Positions 55,877 to 64,000 of a stretch of DNA of 64,000 nucleotides are shown here, piece after piece. Origin of the DNA: Telluria antibiotica (GTDB lineage Bacteria; Pseudomonadota; Gammaproteobacteria; Burkholderiales; Burkholderiaceae_D); NCBI RefSeq assembly GCF_011682055.1, contig NZ_JAAQOM010000001.1, positions 62,001 to 126,000 on the forward strand, given 5' to 3'. The first letter of the stretch is position 1; every line of letters begins with the position of its first letter. Both the position numbers and the translations under genes were made by a program. Under the pieces are notes generated by a model, which saw only the letters and a list, made by a program, of their open reading frames with translations, searched no databases and had not been told where the DNA came from.

Positions 55877-55922
55877 TGTAATCGTTTTCATGAGTGTAGT
55901 GATCATGCGTGAGTTTTGTCAA
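55877..55922 (-). promoter_or_regulatory. sigma70-like promoter with overlapping LacI-type operator
   Basis: On the minus strand, TTGACA (55917-55922) and TACACT (55893-55898) are 18 bases apart, the best -35/-10 pair in the window. A LacI-type site, TGAAAACGATTACA on the same strand (55877-55890), covers the expected start of transcription. It matches the site before the DUF4380 gene at 12 of 14 bases. Repression by blocking transcription initiation is likely. Confidence 0.65.
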
Positions 55923-56208
55923 ACCCCATAACTTCTTGTTGTGCGCTAACATCGTATGTATGCATTCTTTGCAAGAAAGTATATCGAAAATTGATAGCTC
56001 AGCAATTCGACGCAAAACGACGTTGCGTCGGTATGGCGCGCCGGCAGAGAAACCGTCCAGCGGACGCATGAGCGAATCGGTCGCCACGCGCCGGCGCGCG
56101 CGGGGCAATCACCCAAGCCCGGGCATACATGGCATGGGGGCACGGTTCACGGCCGATCGCGACCGTTCGCCGTCGTTCGCGACTACACCTGAACGCACTG
56201 GCCATTAG

Positions 56209-56317
56209 GATGGTAGCGCAATCGGCGTGCTAGCCGGTCGCCGCCTGCGTGCACAAGCTTGAATTGAGTGCAATTGAATCGACGCGCAAATAATTCGAAT
56301 TCGATGGTAGCGCAATC
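56209..56317. promoter_or_regulatory. paired 15-base repeats in the lacI upstream region
   Basis: GATGGTAGCGCAATC occurs twice in direct orientation, at 56209-56223 and 56303-56317, 94 bases apart (about nine helical turns). Each contains an imperfect LacI-like dyad (TGGTAGC/GCAATCA, 5 of 7 pairs). They lie in the 729-bp gap between the receptor leader and the lacI gene; the remainder (about 55923-56208) is AT-rich at first, then GC-rich, and shows no supported gene. Confidence 0.45.
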
Positions 56318-56336
56318 ATTCGAATCCGGCGATAAA

Positions 56337-56352
56337 TGGGAAACGTTTCCCA
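56337..56352. promoter_or_regulatory. perfect 16-bp palindrome, LacI-type operator
   Basis: TGGGAAACGTTTCCCA is a perfect dyad centred on CG, about 200 bases upstream of the lacI ATG. This is the classic form of a LacI/GalR-family operator, so autoregulation of the regulator at 56555 is likely. Confidence 0.6.
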
Positions 56353-56554
56353 CCTTGTTCATGAATCCGCAACTCATTGGACTAAGGCTTGCCGCTATCC
56401 ATGAGAGCACGTAGAGTCCGAACTATTTATTTCAGTAGGCGATCGTATTTCGAAAAGGAGATCGTAATAGAGACATGGTAGCTTTCCAGAAATTCCAATA
56501 CCGAACGTGTCCGGCCGCGCCGACCGCCCGCGTCGCGCGTCGCGGAGACGGCGC

Positions 56555-57598
56555 ATGAACATGCCTGCCGAACCGCCGAAGCGGACACGCCGCTCGAAAG
56601 GCGGCCTCACGCTCGTCGACGTGGCGCGCGTCGCCGGGGTGGCGCCGATCACCGTGTCGCGCGTGCTGAACTCGCCGGAAAAAGTGTCGCCCGACCTCGT
56701 GCAGAAAGTGCGTTCGGCGATCGAACGGACGGGCTACGTGCCGAACCTGCTGGCAGGCAGCCTCGCCTCGACGCACAGCCGGATGATCGCGGCGATCCTG
56801 CCGACCATCGCCGGCTCCGTCTTCCTCGACACGGTCCAGTCGCTGACGGAGACGCTCGCGGCCGCCGGCTACCAGCTCATCCTCGGCCAGGCGGGCTACG
56901 AGAATTCGCGCGAGGACGAGCTGCTGGAAGCGATCATCGGGCGACGCCCGGACGGCATCGTCCTGGCCGGGATCATGCGTTCCGCGCAGGGCCGCCGCCG
57001 CCTGCAGGCCAGCGCCATTCCCCTCGTCGAGACGTGGGACCTGACGCCGACCCCGGCCGACATGCTGGTCGGCTTTTCGCATGAAAGCGTGGGCGAGGCG
57101 GTCGCGGAATTCCTGTACCAGCGGGGACGCCGGCGCGTCGCCGTGATCAGCGCCTCCGATGAACGGGCGCAGCGCCGCAACCGCGCGTTCGCGCAGGCGG
57201 CCGTGCGGCTCGACATGCAGGGTCCGGACGGCGCCATCCCGTTCCACACGACCTCCGCGCCGGGCACGGCGGCGGGCGGACGCGCGGGGTTGCGCGCGTT
57301 GCTCGCGGCCAGTCCGGACATCGACGCGGTGTTCTGCAGCTCCGACATGGTCGCGCTGGGCGTGCTGACGGAAGCGCACGCGCTGGGCATCGCCGTGCCC
57401 GACCGCCTGGCCGTCGTCGGCCTCGGCGACCAGGCATTCGCGGCGGACACCTGGCCTGCCCTCACGACCGTGCACCTGGATGGCCGCGCGATGGGCACCA
57501 TTGCCGCGAACTTCCTCATCGACCGGATCGCCGGCAAGCACATCCCGGAGGTCGTGCGCGACATCGGCTTCACGATCGTCGAGCGGGACAGTGCGTAG
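56555..57598 (+). CDS. LacI-family transcriptional regulator
   Basis: A 347-residue LacI/GalR regulator. The helix-turn-helix and hinge are LTLVDVARVAGVAPITVSRV and the following NSPEKVSPDLVQKV (about residues 18-55). The effector domain is a periplasmic-binding fold with SLASTHSRMIAAILPTIAGS, RRPDGIVLAGIMRS and AVVGLGDQAFAADTWP. The ligand domain resembles the GntR (gluconate repressor) branch, but the ligand cannot be named. The ATG at 56555 follows GGAG by seven bases. Several CG-centred palindromes lie around it, and its neighbours are a TonB receptor and a GH13 protein, its likely targets. Confidence 0.87.
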   Translation: MNMPAEPPKRTRRSKGGLTLVDVARVAGVAPITVSRVLNSPEKVSPDLVQKVRSAIERTGYVPNLLAGSLASTHSRMIAAILPTIAGSVFLDTVQSLTETLAAAGYQLILGQAGYENSREDELLEAIIGRRPDGIVLAGIMRSAQGRRRLQASAIPLVETWDLTPTPADMLVGFSHESVGEAVAEFLYQRGRRRVAVISASDERAQRRNRAFAQAAVRLDMQGPDGAIPFHTTSAPGTAAGGRAGLRALLAASPDIDAVFCSSDMVALGVLTEAHALGIAVPDRLAVVGLGDQAFAADTWPALTTVHLDGRAMGTIAANFLIDRIAGKHIPEVVRDIGFTIVERDSA

Positions 57599-57645
57599 CA
57601 AAATTACTTTGACGATGGCGACGCCTGATCGAGAAAGCAGCTTTA

Positions 57646-57663
57646 CTTGATCGCGATTAAGTA
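57646..57663 (+). promoter_or_regulatory. 18-bp palindrome upstream of GH13 gene
   Basis: ACTTGATCG-CGATTAAGT is an inverted repeat with one mismatch, 40 bases before the GH13 ATG. It is centred on CG like the other LacI-type sites but differs from them in sequence, so another regulator may bind. Confidence 0.45.
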
Positions 57664-57703
57664 GTTTAATTACATCCTTGGTGTACCAACGACAAGGACA
57701 ACC

Positions 57704-59323
57704 ATGGATGTGCAATTCCGCGCCGACCCTGCCCTGCTGCCCCATGCGGTGTCCGGCGGCGTGCGCTTCATGCTCGACGCCGCGCCCGACACGCGCCATG
57801 TCGCGCTCGCGGGCACGTTCAACAGCTGGGCAGGGGACGCCTGCATGCTGGAACGCGTGTCGCCCACGCGCTGGCAGGCCGTGCTGCCCGTGCCGGCGGG
57901 ACGCCATCTGTACAAATTCGTCGTCGACGGCACGGCGTGGATCGTCGACCCGGCGAATCCATGGGTGTCGGAAGACGGCCAGAACAATTCCTGCCTGACG
58001 GTCGACGAGACGGGCGCCGTGCTGATGCGCCACGCCGGCCTCTCTGCCGCTACGCCCGGGCCTCTCCATGCGCGCCAGGCGCTCGCGAGCCCCGCGTGGC
58101 TGCGCGACGGCGTGATCTACCAGTTGTCCGTACCCGCTTTCGGCGGCGACTTCGCGGGCGTGCGCGCCAAGCTGCCGTACCTGGGCGAACTGGGCGTGGA
58201 CGTATTGTGGATCATGCCCATCCACCCCGTCGGCCCGTCTGGCGATCCGTACGACGTGCTCGATTTCGACGCCATCGAGCCGCGCCTGGGCGATGCCGCC
58301 TCCCTGCGCGCGCTCGTGGACGCCGCGCACGCGCGCGGCATGCGCGTCGTCCTGGACTGGACCCTGAACCGCAGCAGCATCGACCACCCGTTCACGCGCA
58401 CGCATCCGCACTGGTACACGCGGCGCGCCGACGGCAGCGTCTACTACGCCGTGCCGAACCGCGAGGCGTTCGCCGGCTTCGACTTCAGCGACCGCGCGCT
58501 GCGCCACACGCTCATCGCCAGCATGCGCCGCTGGATCGAACGGTTCGGCATCGACGGCCTGCGCTTCGACGACGCCGACATCACGCCCTGCGATTTCCTC
58601 GACGAGATCCGTGCGGCGCTGGCGGAGGTCCGGCCCGACATTGCCCTGATCTCGCAGTCTTACGACGAATTCCACCACCTGGCCGCGTGCGACCTGACGT
58701 ACGAAGGCGGCACGCGCGAGATGCTGCGGCGTTGCGCGCGCGGCGAAGCGGACGGCGCGGCGTTCGCGCGCTACTGGACCGAATCGACGTACAGCTTTCC
58801 GCGCGGCGCGTTGCGCATGCGCTGGCTGGAAGACAAGGAACAGGGCCGCGCGTCGGCCTTCCTCGGCCGCGCCGTCCACCGTCCGGCGGCGGCCGTGCTC
58901 ATGGCCATGGACGGCGTGCCGCACATCCTGATGGGCCAGGAATTCGACGAACCGACGTGGACCGGGTGGCAGGTCCTGGCCGGCGCCTGGAAGCTCGACT
59001 GGAAAGCGGGCGATCCCGATCTGTACGACCACTACCGCAAGCTGATCGGCGTACGCCGCCACCACGCCGCGCTGCGCCACGGCGCGACGGCGTTCCTGGA
59101 CGACGTGCCGCCGGGCGCCGTCGGCTTCATGCGCAGCGACGAGCAGGAGGACATCGTCGTGCTGGCCAACCTGTCGTCGACGACATGTGCGTTCGCTTCC
59201 GTTAGGGCGGCCGTCGAGCCCCTGTGCGCGTCCGGCTGGCAGCCCGTGGAGGCCACGCTGGCGCCGTACGGCTGGCTGATCGGCATCATAAAAAAAGGGC
59301 GCCACGAGGGCGCCCTGAAGTGA
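57704..59323 (+). CDS. CBM48-GH13 alpha-amylase-family protein with altered active site
   Basis: A 539-residue protein without signal peptide, so probably cytoplasmic. An N-terminal CBM48/isoamylase-like domain (HVALAGTFNSWAG, LYKFVVDGTAWIVDP) is followed by a GH13 barrel from about residue 134. The nucleophile region GLRFDDAD (Asp289) is kept. The usual acid/base Glu of beta-strand 5 is replaced by Gln in LISQSYDEF (about 318), and the usual NHD of beta-strand 7 reads DKE in WLEDKEQGR (about 377-379). The region-II Asn-His is Asn-Arg (DWTLNRSS). The enzyme may be inactive, a binding protein, or of changed specificity. The locus (LacI, TonB receptor) suggests alpha-glucan use. Confidence 0.8.
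   Translation: MDVQFRADPALLPHAVSGGVRFMLDAAPDTRHVALAGTFNSWAGDACMLERVSPTRWQAVLPVPAGRHLYKFVVDGTAWIVDPANPWVSEDGQNNSCLTVDETGAVLMRHAGLSAATPGPLHARQALASPAWLRDGVIYQLSVPAFGGDFAGVRAKLPYLGELGVDVLWIMPIHPVGPSGDPYDVLDFDAIEPRLGDAASLRALVDAAHARGMRVVLDWTLNRSSIDHPFTRTHPHWYTRRADGSVYYAVPNREAFAGFDFSDRALRHTLIASMRRWIERFGIDGLRFDDADITPCDFLDEIRAALAEVRPDIALISQSYDEFHHLAACDLTYEGGTREMLRRCARGEADGAAFARYWTESTYSFPRGALRMRWLEDKEQGRASAFLGRAVHRPAAAVLMAMDGVPHILMGQEFDEPTWTGWQVLAGAWKLDWKAGDPDLYDHYRKLIGVRRHHAALRHGATAFLDDVPPGAVGFMRSDEQEDIVVLANLSSTTCAFASVRAAVEPLCASGWQPVEATLAPYGWLIGIIKKGRHEGALK
59290..59315 (-). terminator. intrinsic terminator on the antisense strand within the GH13 3' end
   Basis: GGGCGCC-ACGAG-GGCGCCC (59297-59315) is preceded on the plus strand by seven A residues (59290-59296), so on the minus strand it reads stem-loop then TTTTTTT. 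It overlaps the last codons of the GH13 gene. The plus strand has no T-run after the stem. No minus-strand gene lies to its right nearby; it may stop antisense transcription. Confidence 0.55.
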
Positions 59324-59693
59324 TATCGAGAGTAAGTAAGTCGAGGCCGTGCTGATGGCCACCACGCCACCGCACGAGCCACCATGTTAATGCGCCGCCG
59401 CATGCCACGCTTATCACTTATTCACCATTTGTTATCAGTTTTTGATATAGCCTGCGCGGGCCCGGTCGGCCTGCGCAGCCCGGTGCCGGCACAGGCGCCG
59501 GCACGGTGTACAATCGCCTGTTCCAGGACACAGGCGCACCCATCCCGCCCGACCGCGGCGTCGCCGCCCGGCCACAAGCCGGCCCGCAACGTCCGCCGCC
59601 GCACGCTGGCCGTCCCGACACACGGGTCTGCAGCGGGTTGCATCCGTCACGCCCTGGCGGACGCTCATCTCAACTCCTACGATCCAGAACAAC
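59324..59693 (+). other. 370-bp gap before zwf
   Basis: No supported gene. The left part is AT-rich (TTATCACTTATTCACC, TTGATATAG), the right part GC-rich with the direct repeat GCCGGCAC. A TACAAT at 59509-59514 is a possible -10 for zwf, but no -35 fits it. TTCACC (about 59421) and GATATA 17 bases on are an alternative weak pair. Confidence 0.4.
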
Positions 59694-61163
<1,470 letters not shown>

Positions 61164-61173
61164 GGCCGCGCGC

Positions 61174-61254
61174 CCTGGCCAGCCTTAATCGTGCACAATA
61201 GCCTCTCGGCATCGTGCACGCGGCGCATTTAATGCGCCGCAAAGGCTGGCCAGG
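61174..61254. repeat. 81-bp nested inverted-repeat element downstream of zwf
   Basis: A 13-bp outer repeat, CCTGGCCAGCCTT (61174-61186) and AAGGCTGGCCAGG (61242-61254), encloses a perfect inner hairpin GCGGCGCATT-T-AATGCGCCGC (61220-61240) and two direct copies of ATCGTGCAC (61188-61196, 61211-61219). No T-run follows. It could be a structured RNA 3' end, a small RNA, a regulatory site for the next gene, or a MITE-like insertion; no target duplication is visible. Confidence 0.6.
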
Positions 61255-61331
61255 TCCCTTCCGTGCGCCCTTGGACGCGGCAGGCCGTTGGCGTAGAGTG
61301 CGATGTCTTCCACTCACATCGGACGAACGCC

Positions 61332-62435
61332 ATGCAGGCAAGCAACTGGAATGCGATGGGCGCCCTCGGCGCACAGGCCCTGAAACACATGGACCGCAGC
61401 CGCAAGGCCCGCGGCGACATGCTGGACCGCGCCGGCTACGGCCCGCAGCAGACACCCTCCACCCTGCTGTACACGGAACCCGGCCTGGCCCTGCGCCGCT
61501 ACGGCGCGCCGGCCGAGGTCACGGCGAACGGCGGCCCGGCCGTGCTGATCGTGCCGGCACCCATCAAGCGCCCCTACATCTGGGACCTCGCGCCCGAGGT
61601 GAGCGTCGTGCGGCGCTGGCTGGAACACGGCTACCGGGTCTACCTGGCCGAATGGCTCGCGCTGCCCGATACGCACGACCATTTCGGCCTGGACGACTAC
61701 GGCGACCACTTATTGACCGCCTGCCGCCGCGCCATCGCGGCCGACGGCGGGCCCGGCCAGGTGGTCATCGCCGGCCATTCGCTGGGCGGCATCCTGGCGG
61801 CGATCCACGCCTGCCTGCACCCGGACGCCGTCCGCGCGACAATCCTGCTGGAATCCCCGCTGCACTTCACGCCCGCGTCGAGCTGTTTTGCGCGCCTCGT
61901 CGACGCGACGCCGCACGCGCGCCCGATCGCCGACGCGTTCCGCCAGGTGCCGGGCGTCTTCCTCAACATGATGAGCGCGCTGGCGGAGCCGCAGGCGTTC
62001 CAGTGGGAGCGCTGGGCGGACCGCTGGCTGTCGCTGGCCGACCCGCAGGCATTGACGACGCACATGCGCGTGGAACGCTGGACGCACGACGAATTCCCGC
62101 TGCCGGGCCGGCTGTTCACCGAGATCGTCGAATCGCTGTACCGCAACGACTCTTTCATGCAGGGCAGGCTCGTCGTCGGCGGCCGGACGATCGGCCCGGG
62201 CGACCTGCGCTCGCCGCTGCTGTCCGTCGTCGACTCGCGCAGCAAGCTGATTCCGCCGGAAGCACTGGTGCCGTTCCACGACGCCACGGCCAACCCTCGC
62301 AAGCAAGTGCTGCATTACGAGGGCGACGTCGGCGTCAATCTGCAGCACGTGGGGGTGCTCGTGGGCCGCAACGCGCATGCGCGCATCTGGCCGCAGATCT
62401 TCGACTGGCTCGAGGGCGCCGACCGGGCGGCGTGA
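61332..62435 (+). CDS. alpha/beta hydrolase of the PHA synthase-like superfamily
   Basis: A 367-residue alpha/beta hydrolase whose layout recalls class I/III polyhydroxyalkanoate synthases: PAVLIVPAPIKRPYIWDL early, GYRVYLAEWLALPD, the nucleophile elbow VIAGHSLGG (about residues 150-158), and LQHVGVLVGRNA at the C terminus with the probable catalytic His. The elbow has Ser, whereas true PhaC synthases use Cys, so hydrolysis or another acyl-ester reaction is more likely than polymerisation. No signal peptide is present. The ATG at 61332 is used. Its 3' end faces a hairpin and a convergent small gene. Confidence 0.72.
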   Translation: MQASNWNAMGALGAQALKHMDRSRKARGDMLDRAGYGPQQTPSTLLYTEPGLALRRYGAPAEVTANGGPAVLIVPAPIKRPYIWDLAPEVSVVRRWLEHGYRVYLAEWLALPDTHDHFGLDDYGDHLLTACRRAIAADGGPGQVVIAGHSLGGILAAIHACLHPDAVRATILLESPLHFTPASSCFARLVDATPHARPIADAFRQVPGVFLNMMSALAEPQAFQWERWADRWLSLADPQALTTHMRVERWTHDEFPLPGRLFTEIVESLYRNDSFMQGRLVVGGRTIGPGDLRSPLLSVVDSRSKLIPPEALVPFHDATANPRKQVLHYEGDVGVNLQHVGVLVGRNAHARIWPQIFDWLEGADRAA

Positions 62436-62469
62436 CGCCTGCGAATCGCCGCGGCGCGGCAGTGCCCGC

Positions 62470-62495
62470 CGTGGCGCGTGTGGGTTCGCGCCACG
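62470..62495. terminator. hairpin between convergent genes
   Basis: A perfect 9-bp stem, CGTGGCGCG (62470-62478) and CGCGCCACG (62487-62495), with an eight-base loop lies between the convergent hydrolase and small membrane-protein genes. No T-run on either side, so it is a weak bidirectional terminator candidate. Confidence 0.4.
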
Positions 62496-62510
62496 CCGCG
62501 CGGGCCGCAT

Positions 62511-62699
62511 TCACTCCTCGGCCGCGTCGTCCTTGTCGTCCTTGTCGTCGCGACCCAGCAACTCGCTGGACCACTCCTGCCAGCTGCAGTTGGGGCAGCG
62601 CCGCCATAGCAGGATCACGAAAAACGTCGCAAAGCCGGCCGTGAGCACGACCGCGTGCAGCGACAGATCCGGTTCGAGGCCGTAGAGAACATCCAGCAT
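62511..62699 (-). CDS. small single-span membrane protein with CPNC motif and acidic tail
   Basis: A 62-residue protein, family not recognised. One membrane helix (VVLTAGFATFFVILLW, about residues 17-32) is followed by a short RRCPNCSWQEW segment with a CxxC pair and an acidic tail (GRDDKDDKDDAAEE). GGAAGG lies upstream of the ATG. The CxxC could bind a metal or be redox active on the cytoplasmic face. It is a single gene between a convergent hydrolase and the TauE/SafE gene. Confidence 0.6.
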   Translation of the reverse strand: MLDVLYGLEPDLSLHAVVLTAGFATFFVILLWRRCPNCSWQEWSSELLGRDDKDDKDDAAEE

Positions 62700-62799
62700 G
62701 GCACACCTACCTTCCCGGCGGCATCATTGATGGCGACACCGCATGATTTCACTCTAGACCAAGCGGATAGCGGTGTCCAGCACACGGCTGAGGTGTGTG

Positions 62800-63540
62800 T
62801 CAGAAAGGCTTCAGGAACAGGCCGACGGTGAGGGCGATGCCGATGCAGACGATGGCCACGCGCAACGCCCGCTCGTTCACGCGATGCAGCGCCCACGCGC
62901 CCAGCAGCCCGCCGATGATGGCGCCCGCCGCGAGCACGCCGCACTGCAGCCAGTGCAACTGCGGCGACGTGAGGAACAGCACGACGGCCGACGCATTCAT
63001 CACGCCGGCCAGCACGTTCTTCGTGGCGCCGGCGTTGCGCGCCGAGAGACCGGCCATCGTCAGCGCGGCCAGCATCAGGATGCCGATCCCGCCGCCGAAA
63101 TAGCCGCCGTAGACGGCGATCAGGAATTGGGCGACGGCCGTCCCCGCCTTGCCCAGGTGAACGGTGCCGTCGGCGCGCGGCTTGCGGAAGAAACTCCCCC
63201 ACGTGAACACCGCGGTCGCGAACAGGACGAGCCACGGCACGAGGCGCGCGAACACGGCCGGTGACGTGTGCAGCAACAGCAATCCACCCGCCGCGCCGCC
63301 GGCGATGCTCAGCACGAACAGCGCCCAGAACGGCAGCCCGCCCGCGCCGCTGACGAGTTTGCGTCCGGCGAACCCGGACGTGACCTGCGCGGGAAACAGC
63401 GCGACGGTCGACGTGATGTTGGCGGCCAGCGGCGACATGCCGGAGACGATCAGCGCGGGCAAGGTGACGAACGATCCGCCGCCGGCCAGCGCATTCTGCA
63501 CGCCGGCCCACAGGCCTGCCAGGAAGACGAGCAGCAGCAT
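62800..63540 (-). CDS. TauE/SafE-family sulfite/anion exporter
   Basis: A 246-residue membrane protein of the TauE/SafE (DUF81) family with about eight hydrophobic segments in two repeats: LAGLWAGVQNALAGGGSFV with LPALIVSGMSPLAANITSTV, and later AVYGGYFGGGIGILMLAALT with NAGATKNVLAGVMNASAV. Members export sulfite, sulfoacetate or related anions. The ATG at 63540 is used; GGAG is ten bases upstream, and a GTG at 63543 is equally spaced for initiation. The substrate is unknown. Confidence 0.82.
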   Translation of the reverse strand: MLLLVFLAGLWAGVQNALAGGGSFVTLPALIVSGMSPLAANITSTVALFPAQVTSGFAGRKLVSGAGGLPFWALFVLSIAGGAAGGLLLLHTSPAVFARLVPWLVLFATAVFTWGSFFRKPRADGTVHLGKAGTAVAQFLIAVYGGYFGGGIGILMLAALTMAGLSARNAGATKNVLAGVMNASAVVLFLTSPQLHWLQCGVLAAGAIIGGLLGAWALHRVNERALRVAIVCIGIALTVGLFLKPF

Positions 63541-63702
63541 CACGATGCGGCTCCGTCGAGGTGAATACGGGATGGGGCGATGGCGGGACGGTCGAGTGTG
63601 GGCATGGTGCGGCCGGCGCGCACAGGCCGGCGATGAACGTGGACACTCATCTTACACCGCCTGCGTGCGCATGGGCCGGCCGCATGCGGCCGGGCGCACG
63701 CG

Positions 63703-64000
63703 TCAGTGGCCGCCTTGGTCGCCGTGCTGGTGGCCGTGGTCTGCGCCCTTGTCCGCGCCCTTCTCCGCGCCGTGGGCTGGCGGCGCCGGATGCGGATGCG
63801 GCGGCTCGTGCGGCGGCTGCGGCGCCGGACGCGGCGGTTCATGCGGGCGTTGCGGCGGTTGCGGTACCGGATGCGGCGGTTCATGCGGAGCGGGCGCCAC
63901 CGCTTGCGGACGCGGCGCGGGCTCGGACGCCGCGTGTGCCGGCGGCAGCGCCGGCGCACGAGGTGCCTCGTGCCCCGCTGGCACCGATGCCGTCTGCGGC
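63703..64000 (-). CDS. Pro/His-rich protein, C-terminal part, cut by window edge
   Basis: The frame is open to the right end of the window, so the N terminus is missing and only the last 98 codons are seen. This part is almost entirely low complexity: repeated PPHEPPHP and PPRPAPQPPHEPPHP-type units, then GADKGADHGHQHGDQGGH. The His-rich tail could bind divalent metal, and the Pro-rich repeats resemble cell-envelope linkers. No function is assigned. Confidence 0.5.
   Translation of the reverse strand, partial: PQTASVPAGHEAPRAPALPPAHAASEPAPRPQAVAPAPHEPPHPVPQPPQRPHEPPRPAPQPPHEPPHPHPAPPAHGAEKGADKGADHGHQHGDQGGH

Noticed and set aside
55845-56108. Minus-strand frame of about 87 codons in the lacI upstream gap
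   Set aside because: It covers the strong receptor promoter and operator, has no ribosome site and unusual composition.

Overview
The window is high-GC DNA, densely packed with genes and carrying four large TonB-dependent receptors and many sugar-catabolism genes. The gene style suggests a soil or plant-associated betaproteobacterium of the Oxalobacteraceae (Massilia/Duganella type). That placement is an inference from gene content; there is no rRNA gene here to confirm it.

Layout. 1-7043: a DeoR-type regulator, a CUT2-type ABC importer and an FGGY kinase in one tight operon, in the order of the rhizobial L-rhamnose cluster (rhaR-S-T-P-Q-K). 7078-10008: a YbaK-type deacylase and a membrane GGDEF/EAL protein, separated by REP-like palindromes. 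10142-18526: a GH35 enzyme with an extra N-terminal propeller and a GH28 lipoprotein, divergent from a TonB receptor. 18628-25108: housekeeping and poorly known genes, including a PspA-like/DUF2491-like operon beside a CII-type regulator. 25203-34421: an operon of TonB receptor, GH2, and two GH43-type proteins. 34806-48085: a Sel1-repeat protein, uronate dehydrogenase, an FCD-type GntR regulator, a broken chemotaxis receptor, a third TonB receptor and, divergent from it, kdgD, a 2,5-dioxovalerate dehydrogenase, an MFS transporter and an SMP-30 lactonase, then a flavin reductase. 48358-59323: malic enzyme, a solute-binding protein without signal peptide, a DUF4380 protein, a fourth TonB receptor with a long leader, a LacI regulator and a CBM48-GH13 protein. 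59694-64000: zwf, an alpha/beta hydrolase, a small membrane protein, a TauE/SafE permease and a truncated Pro/His-rich protein.

How the genes work together. Rhamnose and galacturonate are the two sugars of the rhamnogalacturonan-I backbone, and galactose and arabinose make up its side chains. Rhamnose import and phosphorylation, GH28, GH35, GH2 and GH43 enzymes, TonB receptors and an oxidative galacturonate route (Udh, lactonase, KdgD, dioxovalerate dehydrogenase, ending in 2-oxoglutarate) all lie within 48 kb. I read this as a pectin/RG-I utilisation superlocus. Galactarate dehydratase and the rhamnose isomerase/aldolase steps are not in the window.

A second module (51352-59323) is tied together by LacI-type operators: near-identical 14-bp sites precede both the DUF4380 gene and the fourth TonB receptor. 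That receptor's transcript appears to begin with a 37-codon reading frame followed by a terminator-like hairpin, the most unusual regulatory arrangement seen here.
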